A stretch of DNA of 27,350 nucleotides, from assembly GCA_035526665.1 (NCBI GenBank), contig DATLBY010000004.1:1-27350 (forward strand), in the 5' to 3' direction. The stretch is from DATLBY01 sp035526665. Lineage in GTDB: Bacteria > Acidobacteriota > Terriglobia > Bryobacterales > Bryobacteraceae. Below the pieces are notes generated by a model. The model was not told where the DNA came from, did not search any database, and was given only the letters and a program-made list of their open reading frames with translations. A program made the translations under genes and the position numbers. Positions 6,306-15,571 of this stretch are shown here, piece after piece (position 1 is the first letter of the stretch; every line of letters begins with the position of its first letter).

Positions 6306-9014
6306 TCAAAACGCCCCGCTCGCCTGTAATTCTTCGACGTCCTTAAGGAAACTAGACAGAAACTGCACTTGCTCGGCTGCTTCTTTTTCGTTCGACTCCT
6401 TAGCAGCCTTTTCTAGCAGTCTCCCGATTTCCGTGATCTGCGGGAAGCCATAGCCCATGCCCGTACCCTTGAGGTTGTGTGCCAGCTTCGCGATGCTGGT
6501 GAACTCGCGCTGGGACATTGCCGCATGCAGGGTTTGAAGGTCACTACGCCTGGCATTGAGGTAGCCCGGAATGAGGTCTTCCAGGCCTTCCGGGATATGC
6601 AATTGCAGGCGCTTGGGAGCATTTTTTGCAGGCGGGCCGGGCATCTCGCTCTCGGCCGTGGACGCCGGCGCCCGCATGGCCGGCAAGCTGCCCCAGTCGG
6701 TCCCGATGGCGTCCAGCAGAGTATTCTTTTGAATCGGCTTCAGCAGATGAGCGGTGCACCCGGCGTCCAGGCTCCGCCGTATGTCCTCTTGCAAACCGTC
6801 GGCCGTCAAGGCTAGCACCGGAGTCCGTTCCAGCTGCTGCTCCCGTTCCCAAGCGCGTATTGCCCGGGTGGCGGCATAGCCGTCCATCACCGGCATCTGT
6901 ACATCCATCAGCACCAGGTCAAACTTGTCTCTTTGAAACTTTCGGACCGCCACCTCGCCGTTTTCCGCCTCCTCCAAAACGTAAGCGGAATTTTTCAGAT
7001 AATGCCGTATCAGGAATAGATTGTCTTGCGAGTCATCCACCAGCAGGACCCGGGAGGCTTGGATGGGTCGCGGCTTGGCGCCCTGATTCACAGTGGCCCG
7101 ATCGCTCTCTATTTCCAACTGCTTGCCCTCCTGGCCGGCCGCGCAAGGTAGGTGGACGGTGAAAATGAAAGTGCTTCCCTCCCCCACTTGACTCTCCACT
7201 CTGATTTCGCCCCCCATCAAAGTAACCAGGCGTCTGCAGATTGCCAAACCCAGCCCCGTGCCGCCGAACTGCCGCGTGGTGGAGGAATCGGCTTGCGAGA
7301 AATTCTCAAAAATCATGGCTTGTTTATCGGGAGGAATACCCACTCCGGTATCGGAGACGGAAAACTGCCAATGTCCAGGTTCCGAAAAACCGGCCGCCGC
7401 GCGCACGTCGATCGTAATCTGGCCTGCCTGAGTAAACTTGATGGCATTTCCAATCAGATTGACGAGAATCTGTTTCAATCTTCCTGAATCCCCGACCAGG
7501 GTCGCAGGAACTTCCGGCTGTATGCGGTCCACCAGTCTTAACCCTTTTTGACGAGCGCCGGACGCGCTTATCTCCATGGCGTCTCGCACTAGAGCGGCAA
7601 GGTCAAAGGGACAGGATTCCAGTTCCAAGCGCCCGGCTTCCACTTTTGACAAATCGAGAATGTCGTTGATCAGCTTAAGCAGCGTGGCCCCGGCTCGCTG
7701 GAAGAGCCCGACATACTCCCGCTGCAGGGCAGTCAATTCTGTTTCCGCAAGCAGCTCGGTGATTCCCAGGATGGCGTTCATCGGGGTCCGGATTTCGTGG
7801 CTCATGCTGGCTAAAAAATGGGTCTTTGCCCGGTTGGCCGCTTCGGCCCCGAGTTTGGCATGGCTTAGCATCTCCTGCGCTCGCTTGCGCTCGGTGATGT
7901 CCTGGGCCACGCCGGTAATGCGAACGATCTCGCCGTTTTTATCTCCGACTGGAAATGTACGGGCCAGCACCCAGCGCAGGGTCCCGTCGGTGTGGAAGAT
8001 GCGGAACTCCTCATTGAAATACGGCGAGGCGCCGGGCTCCATGGCCTCGAATACCAGCGCCCGGTCATCCGGGTGAATCGCTTCGCCCCAGGACATTGCA
8101 TTCTCGTATAGGCTTTCGCGTGTCCGGCCCCAAAGCTTCTCATATTCCGGGCTGATGTAGAGTATTTCACTCCGGTCGGCATTCGATATCCAGAACACTT
8201 CGTCGATACTGTTGGCGAGTTGCCGGAAAAGTTCATCGCTGGAGCGCAAGGCGTCTTCCGTTCGCTTCACGCTGGTCATGTCCCGTGAGACGCCGACAAT
8301 GCCCGTAACTTCGCCGCCGGCGCTTCGCATGGGCACCTTGCTGGTGGAGAACCAGCACGTGCCTCCGTCGGCTTTACCAGACTCTTCCATCTTGTCCAGC
8401 AGAGGCTCTCCGGTCTTCACGATGCTAAGCTCATCCGCGCGTGTGGACCGGGCGTACTCCGGGTCGAGGTAATCCGAGTCCGTATGCCCGAGGCTTTCAG
8501 AAGGATCCTGCAGTCCCAAGTAACGCGCCTGCGCTCGGTTGATCCGGGTGAACCGCGACTCCACGTCTTTGAAATAGATCCTGTCCGGGATGTTGTTCAT
8601 GAGCGCTTCCACCAGCACGCGCTCCCTTTCCACGGCGCACGTCAGGGTGTAGTGCTGCACAGCCGTCCCCACCATCCGCTTCAGGTCGGCCGGGTTCCAC
8701 GGCTTGGGGATGTAGGCGTAGATCTGCCCGTTATTCACTGCGCGAGAGAGACCTTCCATATCCGAATATCCGGATATGAGCAGCCGGGTGGCGGCCGAAA
8801 CCAGTTTAGCTTTGGCCAGAAATTGATCTCCAGTCAGACCGGCCATCCGCTGATCCGACAGAACCACCGAGATCTCGCGCTCCTGCATGGTTTGTAGAGC
8901 TTCCTCGGGATTTCCGGATGTCAGTACTTCAAACTCATCCTCAAAGAGATCTTGGATCGATTGCAGGATCAACGGCTCGTCATCCACCACCAGAAGCACT
9001 CGTGTTGGTTTCAT
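6306..9014 (-). CDS. Hybrid histidine kinase, REC-PAS-PAS-HisKA-HATPase-REC-HPt
   Basis: The protein has 902 residues and no membrane helix, so it is probably cytoplasmic. Domains in order are a receiver (1-125, phospho-acceptor D54 in VLSDQRM), a PAS domain with DRIYFKD, a second PAS/PAC pair ending in VAQDITERKRAQ, a dimerisation/phospho-acceptor domain with SMSHEIRTPMN, a catalytic ATPase domain with an N box (NLIGNAIKFT), G boxes (DTGVGIP, GGTGLGL), a second receiver (LVLMDVQMPVMDG) and a C-terminal HPt domain with LAHNLKG (H846). It can carry a full internal His-Asp-His relay, and the N-terminal receiver can accept phosphate from a partner kinase. It is the last gene of the operon; its ATG overlaps the previous stop (ATGA). 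The following 23 bases lack a convincing terminator. Confidence 0.95.
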   Translation of the reverse strand: MKPTRVLLVVDDEPLILQSIQDLFEDEFEVLTSGNPEEALQTMQEREISVVLSDQRMAGLTGDQFLAKAKLVSAATRLLISGYSDMEGLSRAVNNGQIYAYIPKPWNPADLKRMVGTAVQHYTLTCAVERERVLVEALMNNIPDRIYFKDVESRFTRINRAQARYLGLQDPSESLGHTDSDYLDPEYARSTRADELSIVKTGEPLLDKMEESGKADGGTCWFSTSKVPMRSAGGEVTGIVGVSRDMTSVKRTEDALRSSDELFRQLANSIDEVFWISNADRSEILYISPEYEKLWGRTRESLYENAMSWGEAIHPDDRALVFEAMEPGASPYFNEEFRIFHTDGTLRWVLARTFPVGDKNGEIVRITGVAQDITERKRAQEMLSHAKLGAEAANRAKTHFLASMSHEIRTPMNAILGITELLAETELTALQREYVGLFQRAGATLLKLINDILDLSKVEAGRLELESCPFDLAALVRDAMEISASGARQKGLRLVDRIQPEVPATLVGDSGRLKQILVNLIGNAIKFTQAGQITIDVRAAAGFSEPGHWQFSVSDTGVGIPPDKQAMIFENFSQADSSTTRQFGGTGLGLAICRRLVTLMGGEIRVESQVGEGSTFIFTVHLPCAAGQEGKQLEIESDRATVNQGAKPRPIQASRVLLVDDSQDNLFLIRHYLKNSAYVLEEAENGEVAVRKFQRDKFDLVLMDVQMPVMDGYAATRAIRAWEREQQLERTPVLALTADGLQEDIRRSLDAGCTAHLLKPIQKNTLLDAIGTDWGSLPAMRAPASTAESEMPGPPAKNAPKRLQLHIPEGLEDLIPGYLNARRSDLQTLHAAMSQREFTSIAKLAHNLKGTGMGYGFPQITEIGRLLEKAAKESNEKEAAEQVQFLSSFLKDVEELQASGAF

Positions 9015-10693
9015 GCGGCGCTCTTGTTCTTTAGATCCCGTCGGATTCTAATCGTAAATTTAGTACCCACGCCTTCCTCGCTTTCCACTTCGATGACGCC
9101 GCCGTGCGCCTGTATGATGCCGTAGGAGATGGCGAGCCCCAGGCCGGTGCCTTCCCCGACGGGCTTGGTTGTAAAAAAGGGCTCGAAAATTTTGTGGCGA
9201 ATATTTTCCGGTATGCCCTTGCCGCTGTCCTGCACTGTGATAAAAGCCGCTTCCTGGGACTGTCCCGTGGTGATCCAGATGGTGCCGGGCCCATGAATCG
9301 CATCGATCGCGTTTGCCACCAGGTTCATGATCACCTGATTGAGCTGGCCGGCAAAACAGGCCAGTTTTCCCACTTGGCCGTAGCGCTTCTCCAGTTGGAT
9401 GCGTCCGCGCATCTTGTGCTGCAGGAAGAGCAATACCGAGTCAATGCTTTCGTGCACGTCAATATCCTTGAACTCGCCTTCATCCAGCCGGGAGAAGGTG
9501 CGGAGGCTGAGGACCAGCTCTTTGACACGGTCCAGGCCCTGCTCCATTTCGTGCAGCCGGAGCCGGACTTTTTTCAGCTTGGCCGTGCCGGCCTCGGACA
9601 GGTGAGCCTGCGCTTCCCGGGTGATCCCATCCAGAGCGGAATTGATGGTGAATAAATGCGTCAACACAAAGGCGAGCGGATTGTTGATTTCATGCGCAAT
9701 GCCGGCAACCAGCTGTCCCAAGGACGCCATCTTCTCGGTCTGGAGCAGATGCATGTGCGTCTCCTTCAGCTTGCGATTGGCGTTTTCGAGTTCCTGGTTG
9801 GTCCGGGCGAGCTCTTCCGCCATCGCGGCCCGCACTTCCGCCGCTTCCTGATGGGAACGGGCGCGCAGCGTCTCCAATTCCTTGAGCTTTAGCTCTTCGA
9901 TGATGCGGCGGTTCTCCTGTTGAAAAAACCCGCGGCGAAGCAGCGCCCGGATGCGCGCCCGCAGCACCGAGAGGTCGCTCGATTTGCTCACGAAATCGTC
10001 CGCCCCGGCCTCCAGACCCCGCGTCATGTCCTCTTCCGTCTCGCGCGAAGTCACGATGATTACGGCCAGTGGATTTCGGAGCGTCTGCCGCATGGCGGTG
10101 ATGCGCCGGCACACCTCGATGCCATCCATATCCGGCATCACCAGATCCACCAGCACGCAATCGAGGTCGTCCTGTGCGATACGCACCAGACCCACGGCTC
10201 CGCTGAGTGCCTGTTCCACTTCGTAGCCCTCCTGCGTCAACGTCGCGCTCAGATACGCGAGATGGGTGGGGCTGTCATCAATTGCCAGCAGCCGCCCGCC
10301 GCGAAAGCCGGGGGACGGGCCTCCTTCTCTTTCCCGCAGCAAAGCCCGCACATGCTGGACCACAATCCGCGATCCCTCGGATTTGGACACACAATCGTCT
10401 GCGCCCACCTCCAAAGCTCCTATGCCCCCTTCCTCAGCGGTGAGCATCAGGATCGAAACGCTGCGTGTATGCGGGTCGCCGCGGACTCTCCGGCACAGCT
10501 CGTCGCCGCGTATTCCGGGAAGGTAATAATCCACCACAAGGAGGTCAGGCCGGCTGCGAGCGATTTCCACCAGGGCCGATTCGCCGCTGGAGGCGCAGGT
10601 GACCTCCCAACCCTCTGCCTCCAGCAGCAGCTGCAGCTGCAGTGCCTGCGTTTCGGAATCTTCGACGATCAGGATGCTCGATGCCTTTGCCAT
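9011..10693 (-). CDS. Sensor-less histidine kinase with two N-terminal receivers (REC-REC-HisKA-HATPase)
   Basis: The protein has 560 residues. Two receiver domains come first: D55 (LVVDYYLPG) and D183 (VLVDLVMPDMDG), each with the acidic pair and a conserved K in a VSK motif. A coiled-coil linker (about 256-320) leads into a HisKA domain with AHEINNPL (H334) and an ATPase domain with NLVANAID, DSGKGIP and GTGLGLAIS. There is no PAS, GAF or membrane segment, so its input must come through the receivers, most simply from the CheA-like kinase two genes upstream. It occupies the position after cheB that WspR holds in Wsp operons. Its ATG shares one base with the cheB stop (TAATG), and its own stop overlaps the next kinase start. 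Confidence 0.95.
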   Translation of the reverse strand: MAKASSILIVEDSETQALQLQLLLEAEGWEVTCASSGESALVEIARSRPDLLVVDYYLPGIRGDELCRRVRGDPHTRSVSILMLTAEEGGIGALEVGADDCVSKSEGSRIVVQHVRALLREREGGPSPGFRGGRLLAIDDSPTHLAYLSATLTQEGYEVEQALSGAVGLVRIAQDDLDCVLVDLVMPDMDGIEVCRRITAMRQTLRNPLAVIIVTSRETEEDMTRGLEAGADDFVSKSSDLSVLRARIRALLRRGFFQQENRRIIEELKLKELETLRARSHQEAAEVRAAMAEELARTNQELENANRKLKETHMHLLQTEKMASLGQLVAGIAHEINNPLAFVLTHLFTINSALDGITREAQAHLSEAGTAKLKKVRLRLHEMEQGLDRVKELVLSLRTFSRLDEGEFKDIDVHESIDSVLLFLQHKMRGRIQLEKRYGQVGKLACFAGQLNQVIMNLVANAIDAIHGPGTIWITTGQSQEAAFITVQDSGKGIPENIRHKIFEPFFTTKPVGEGTGLGLAISYGIIQAHGGVIEVESEEGVGTKFTIRIRRDLKNKSAA

Positions 10694-11778
10694 TAAAGTG
10701 CCTGTGCTGACAGGAGATAGATTGCATTTTGGTTCAGTGCGATCAGTTCGCGGAGCCGCACACCGATCGCGGGAAGCGGCAGAGACTCACATACCGCGCC
10801 GAGCTTTACGGCGGCTGCCGGCATGCCGTAAACCACCGCCGTGGAGGCGTTTTCCGCGATGGTATAGCCGCCGGCATCGCGCAGTTCCCGCAGACCGGCC
10901 GCACCGTCATCCCCCATGCCGGTCAGAACTACCCCCAGCCCCGTGCTCCCGAGACTTCGCGCCATGGATCGAAACAGCATGGTTCCGGAAGGACACTGGC
11001 CGGAAACCGGGTCGCCGGGCTCTGCTTTTAGCTGGCTGCCATCGGTGATCAGGTGTCGGTCGGCTGGCGCCATGTAAACTACTCCGGGCAAAGGCGTGGC
11101 GGTGTGCCGTACGATTACCACCGGAAACCCCGCCGCCGTCTGTAGCCAGGCGGCAAAACCCTCCAGAAAACTGGCGGTGATATGTTGCACCAGGAGAATA
11201 GGCAGAGGAAAGGACGAACCAAGCGAGCCCAGCAGTTGCAGCAGGGCCGCCGGCCCACCCGTGGAGCTCGCCACGCCCAGCATCGCAAATGAGCAGACGG
11301 CGGGGGAATGGGTTGGCCGTGCCAGCGTGTTCCGCATCAAATGCTGCCGCACCACCTTCACCTGGCTCATGATGGTCAGCTGCGTGCAAAGACGGTTGGC
11401 GATGTCCTGATAATCCTGATTCGTACGTCCCACCGGCTTTTCCAGCACGGTCAACGCTCCTGCCTCCAGCGCTTTCATGACAATGTTGAGGTCGTCGGAC
11501 TGCACACTAGCCGCAACAATCACAATTGGCGTCGGCCGCAGCGACATGATGCGCCTGGTGGCCTCCAATCCGTTCATTCCGGGGAGCCGGATATCCAGCG
11601 AGATGACATGCGGAGCGACCTGGTCGACGATTCGCAACGCCTCTTCGGCAGTCTCTACGGCCGCCGCCACCTCCAGACGCGGGTCGCGCTCGATAATGTC
11701 GTGTAGAAACATACGAACAGAGGCCGAGTCCTCGACGATCAGCACTCGAATTTTTTGGGTACACGGCTCTCGTTTCAT
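10693..11778 (-). CDS. cheB: Chemoreceptor glutamate methylesterase/deamidase CheB (WspF-like)
   Basis: The protein has 361 residues. The N-terminal receiver has D17 and phospho-acceptor D62 (VISLDIRLPGMNG). The C-terminal methylesterase domain carries the catalytic triad candidates S172 (VASSTGG), H199 (LVQHI) and D291 (GMGDDG). It removes methyl groups from glutamates of the chemoreceptor encoded two genes upstream, opposing CheR, and is activated by phosphorylation from CheA. The length is normal for the family (about 350). The start ATG overlaps the cheA stop (ATGA). In Wsp systems the same position is held by WspF. Confidence 0.95.
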   Translation of the reverse strand: MKREPCTQKIRVLIVEDSASVRMFLHDIIERDPRLEVAAAVETAEEALRIVDQVAPHVISLDIRLPGMNGLEATRRIMSLRPTPIVIVAASVQSDDLNIVMKALEAGALTVLEKPVGRTNQDYQDIANRLCTQLTIMSQVKVVRQHLMRNTLARPTHSPAVCSFAMLGVASSTGGPAALLQLLGSLGSSFPLPILLVQHITASFLEGFAAWLQTAAGFPVVIVRHTATPLPGVVYMAPADRHLITDGSQLKAEPGDPVSGQCPSGTMLFRSMARSLGSTGLGVVLTGMGDDGAAGLRELRDAGGYTIAENASTAVVYGMPAAAVKLGAVCESLPLPAIGVRLRELIALNQNAIYLLSAQAL

Positions 11779-13967
11779 ATCATCTGCTGGACTGCGTCCA
11801 GTAGCTCATGCTGATCAAACTTGCGCTTCACAATATAGGCGTCAGCTCCCAAATGCAGCCCCCTCTCCTTATCTTCGGCACGTTCGAGCGAACTCACGAC
11901 GATAATCGGAATTTTCCTTAGTCGCGGGTCCGCCTTCAGAGCCTCTACCAGCCCGAAGCCGTCCATGCGCGGCATTTGCACATCCGTGATCACCAGGTCG
12001 GAGGGCTCCACCCGCAGTGATTCCAGGGCGTCGACCCCATCCACCGCTACCCGCACCCGGTAGCCGTGGGCTTCCAGAATACTTTTTTCCAGAGAGCGCG
12101 TCGTAATGGAGTCATCCACCACGAGGATGCTGGAGACCGGCTTCCCGGCCGGGGAATCCAAACTGGGCGCCGGCAGCCCGCTGCCCTGCGAGCAAGCCTC
12201 TATCAGGCTGACCGGATTCAGCGTCAGTGCCACCTTTCCGTCGTCCAGCAGCACTCCTCCGGTTATGCCGCGAGCGGCTCGATGCATCCCAAGATCCTGT
12301 ATTGGCGCGTCTTTGCCGAAAAGAAATTTATCCACGACAACAGCGCCTCGCCGCCCGCCGGCACCCAGCAGCAGAAAAACAAGTGTGTCCCGTTCCACTG
12401 GATTTTCGGGGGTCGCCAGGCCCAGAAGCTGAGCCAGGCTGAAAAGAAAGTGCTGGGCTCCATCCACCGTTACCGCCAGCCTGCCCTGGAGCGTCTGTAC
12501 TTCTTTTCTTTTGACGTGGCAGAGACGTACAATGCCGTGACTCGGTACCGCGAATGTTTCCGATTGGGAAGATACGAAAACCAAGTGGCAAGTGGAAATG
12601 GAGACCGGAACCGTGAGCGTCATCGTCGTGCCGCTCCCGTCCGCGTGCTGTACATCCACGTTGCCCTGTAGCCGCCGCGTGGTTTCATACACCACCGACA
12701 GGCCCATCCCGCGGCCCGACAGATCGTTTACCACTTTCGCTGTAGAGAATCCCGGTTCGAAGATTAGACGGGCAATCTGCCCGGGTGACTTGCGCGACAG
12801 GTCCTCGCTGGAAAACAGGCGCCTCTCCAAGGCCGCCTCGGCAACGCGCTTGAGATCCAATCCGCGTCCGTCATCGGCCACCGTGATCTTCAGGCTGCGT
12901 TCATTGGATTCGATGCCGAGAGTAAGGGATCCCCCGGGCGCCTTGCCGTTCCGAACGCGCTCCGCAGGCGGCTCGAGCCCGTGGCTGACGGCGTTGCGCA
13001 GCAGATGCATGACAGGATCTTTCAGACTCTGCAGCACCAGGCGGTCGGCATGCACCCCACCCCCATGCATCCGGAAAGCAATCTCTTTCTGTTCGTCGCG
13101 GGCGAGATCCCGCACCATTTTCCCCAGTCCCTCGAAAAATGCATCCGCCGGCACCAGGCGCGCCCGCCACACATCCTGCTGCAGCCGGCCGGCCAGGTGC
13201 CGCATGGTCCAGGCGCTGCGCCTATGGCCCAGCTGGATGCTGCGGGACTGCTGGCTCAGATTGCGCACCCTCTCTCCGATGCCGTCCATGGTTCGGATCA
13301 GCAATGGAGTGTAAGTTGGGGCGTCCCCCCCGCGGACCACTAGAGCGGAGGTCTCTCGAAACTGTTCCCAAATGCGATTCAGTTCCTCCAGACCGCGGCT
13401 GGTTTCCCGCAGCTGTCCGGTTACCAGATCCAAACCGGCAGCTTGCGTCAGCATCTGGTCGGCCGATCGCATCACCTGGTCCAGGTTTTCGCCGCTGATC
13501 CGAACGGTTTCGACCGGCTGCAGCGAAAAGCCCGGCAGCGCCTCGCTCGGTTGCGGCTCACCGCCGGAAGGAGCGCTCTCCAGGCCCAGCAACTGCTCGA
13601 TTGCCCGCAACGCCCCGGCGGGATCGCTGGGTAGCTTGTTTTCGCCAATGGCAGCCATGCAGTCTTCGCTCGCATCCAGCACCTGGTGAATGACCCGGAT
13701 CACCGGCGGGTCCAGACGGAGCGTGCCATCCCGTATCCGCGCCAGCAGGGTCTCCAGACGGTGCGCCAAGCCTTCCACGGGGCGTATATCCACCGCGCGC
13801 GCCGCGCCTTTTAAGCTGTGCGCCCGCCGGAAGGCTTCGTCCAGCTGCCCGCCGGAGGCGCCGCCCTCCACCTGCTCGGCCATCGCCAGAATCGAGCGAA
13901 TATGCTGCAGGTGCTCGGCGTGCTCGGCGCGGAAAATGCCGAAGAGCTTTTCTTGAAGGTTGCTCAA
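11775..13967 (-). CDS. cheA: CheA-type histidine kinase with C-terminal receiver (WspE-like)
   Basis: The protein has 730 residues starting at TTG, which overlaps the receptor stop as TTGA; no other in-frame start precedes the HPt domain. Domains in order are HPt with AHSLKGAARAV (H50), a long helical dimerisation region, the ATPase domain (LLRNAVSHGLEP, DDGRGLD, GRGMGLSVV), a CheW-like coupling domain, and a receiver with ILVVDDS and ITDVQMPRMDG at the C-terminus. I see no separate CheY-binding P2 domain, which fits kinases whose receiver is fused. It should autophosphorylate under control of the receptor and pass phosphate to its own receiver, CheB and possibly the downstream receiver-bearing kinases. 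Domain order matches WspE and FrzE. Confidence 0.94.
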   Translation of the reverse strand: MSNLQEKLFGIFRAEHAEHLQHIRSILAMAEQVEGGASGGQLDEAFRRAHSLKGAARAVDIRPVEGLAHRLETLLARIRDGTLRLDPPVIRVIHQVLDASEDCMAAIGENKLPSDPAGALRAIEQLLGLESAPSGGEPQPSEALPGFSLQPVETVRISGENLDQVMRSADQMLTQAAGLDLVTGQLRETSRGLEELNRIWEQFRETSALVVRGGDAPTYTPLLIRTMDGIGERVRNLSQQSRSIQLGHRRSAWTMRHLAGRLQQDVWRARLVPADAFFEGLGKMVRDLARDEQKEIAFRMHGGGVHADRLVLQSLKDPVMHLLRNAVSHGLEPPAERVRNGKAPGGSLTLGIESNERSLKITVADDGRGLDLKRVAEAALERRLFSSEDLSRKSPGQIARLIFEPGFSTAKVVNDLSGRGMGLSVVYETTRRLQGNVDVQHADGSGTTMTLTVPVSISTCHLVFVSSQSETFAVPSHGIVRLCHVKRKEVQTLQGRLAVTVDGAQHFLFSLAQLLGLATPENPVERDTLVFLLLGAGGRRGAVVVDKFLFGKDAPIQDLGMHRAARGITGGVLLDDGKVALTLNPVSLIEACSQGSGLPAPSLDSPAGKPVSSILVVDDSITTRSLEKSILEAHGYRVRVAVDGVDALESLRVEPSDLVITDVQMPRMDGFGLVEALKADPRLRKIPIIVVSSLERAEDKERGLHLGADAYIVKRKFDQHELLDAVQQMI

Positions 13968-15571
13968 GTGCGATACCGGTCGACTGACTTTCGCAGCTGC
14001 TGTCCCAACGCAGCCAGATGAGAGGCGGCCCGCTCCAGTTGTCCTGTACTCGAAGCTGTCTGGTGGCTGGCTTGCCCAATCTCCTTGATCGCCCGCGTGA
14101 TCTGCTCGAACCCGATCTGCTGCTGATTGGTGCCGGCGACGATCTGCTGAAAGGCCTGCACGCTTTGTTGAATATTCTCGCTCATGTCGATGATTGTGCG
14201 GGCGGCCACACCGGCCTGCTCCTTGCCCGAGTCCACTCGTTTCACAGCTTCTTCGGTCAACATCACCGAGCTATTGATTCCCCTTTGGATGTCTCCCAGG
14301 ATGGAGCGCACCTGGACCGTAGCGGTTTTCGATTGATCGGCCAGGTTCTTGATCTCGCCCGCCACCACCGAGAAGCTGCGGCCATGCTCACCGGCGGCCG
14401 CCGCCTCGATGGCGGCATTCAGCGCCAGCAGATGGGACTGCTCGGCGATGTCATTCACGGTGGCGATGATGTCTCCGACTGCCTGGGTTTTCTGGCTGAG
14501 GGAAATCACGTTTTCAGCCACCGCTTCGGCCTGCGCCCGAATGCCTTCCATCGTCAGATTGGTGTTTCGCACGGCCTCCACCCCGGACCGGCTGGCGAGC
14601 GAAGTGGCCTCCGCTGCCGTGGCAACCTGCCTGGCCCGCTCCGAGATTTGCACACCGGATTGGCTGATTTCCTGCATAGTGACATTGGTCTGCTGGACAG
14701 CGGCCGCCTGTTCCCCCGTGCTAGCGGCCTGTTGCTGGGCGGCCGCCAGGATCTCGGCCGCCGCGCCGGTGAGATTCTGGGTCGCGGCTCTGGTCTGGGT
14801 CGCCACCTCCTTCAGCCCGCTAACCATCGTATTCAGGCTCTCCGCCAGGTCTCCCAGCTCATCCCCGCGCGGAACGGTGGAACGCTGCGTCAAGTCTCCC
14901 TCGCCGACTTTAGCCACAAACTCTTTGAACTGCGCCAGAGGGCGGGTAATCGACCGGTGAATCAGCAGGCCCACCAGAGCCACCGCGACAAAGGCAATGC
15001 AGATCCCGTATACAATGACGTGCAGCAGAGTTTGGGCGCTGTTCTTGGCATTCTGGTCACGTTCCTTCAGCAGCCTGCTTTCCTCTGCCTCCATCAAATT
15101 GACGGTGCTGCGAATTTCATCCATCAGCCCTTTGCTGCGTCCGCTCTGCACCAGCGCCACCGTGTCGGCTAAGGTCTGTTTTTTGCGGGTATCAATGGTC
15201 AACTGCAGGATATTCATCTTGCTTTCGAGCAACCGTCCCAGATCATCCAGCCGGCGCTGCTGCACCGGGTTGTCCGCAGTCAGGTCTCGTAGGGTTCGCA
15301 ACCCATCGGCGGCGCGCTTACTGTCGGCGGGGTACGCCTCCAGGTAACGTTCCATCCCGGTAATGACGAAGCCGCGCGTTGCAGTTTCGCAATCGGATAT
15401 GCGGGCCACAATACTCTCCAAGGTCTCCAGCACGAGATGCGTGTGGGAGACCAATTGCGCCGTCTCGACCAGCCGTTCGGTGCTGCGGTAGGAGGTGGCT
15501 CCGATTATTAATAGGAAAAGCAGTGCCAAGCCAAAACCTGCTGCGATTCTCATCGCAATCGTCATCCTCAT
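13964..15571 (-). CDS. Methyl-accepting chemoreceptor with CHASE3 sensor (WspA-like)
   Basis: The protein has 535 residues. A first membrane helix lies at about 10-27, a periplasmic helical domain of about 155 residues with the CHASE3 signature (DCETATRGFVITGMERYLEAY, broken here as DCETATRGFV and ITGMERYLEAY), a second helix at about 182-204, a HAMP domain (about 205-257) and a long coiled-coil signalling domain. The kinase-control tip is clear: NDIAEQSHLLALNAAIEAA followed by AGEHGRSFSVVAGEIKNLA. The C-terminus (SVDRYRT) lacks the NWETF-type tail that tethers CheR and CheB. Its ATG overlaps the cheW stop (ATGA). The ligand is unknown; WspA senses surface contact and envelope stress, but the sensor domain here need not do the same. 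Confidence 0.95.
   Translation of the reverse strand: MRMTIAMRIAAGFGLALLFLLIIGATSYRSTERLVETAQLVSHTHLVLETLESIVARISDCETATRGFVITGMERYLEAYPADSKRAADGLRTLRDLTADNPVQQRRLDDLGRLLESKMNILQLTIDTRKKQTLADTVALVQSGRSKGLMDEIRSTVNLMEAEESRLLKERDQNAKNSAQTLLHVIVYGICIAFVAVALVGLLIHRSITRPLAQFKEFVAKVGEGDLTQRSTVPRGDELGDLAESLNTMVSGLKEVATQTRAATQNLTGAAAEILAAAQQQAASTGEQAAAVQQTNVTMQEISQSGVQISERARQVATAAEATSLASRSGVEAVRNTNLTMEGIRAQAEAVAENVISLSQKTQAVGDIIATVNDIAEQSHLLALNAAIEAAAAGEHGRSFSVVAGEIKNLADQSKTATVQVRSILGDIQRGINSSVMLTEEAVKRVDSGKEQAGVAARTIIDMSENIQQSVQAFQQIVAGTNQQQIGFEQITRAIKEIGQASHQTASSTGQLERAASHLAALGQQLRKSVDRYRT

Noticed and set aside
14018..15172. A 384-codon open frame on the plus strand, opposite the chemoreceptor gene
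   Set aside because: Shadow of the receptor reading frame with a Leu/Gly/Arg/His-rich translation and no recognisable motif.
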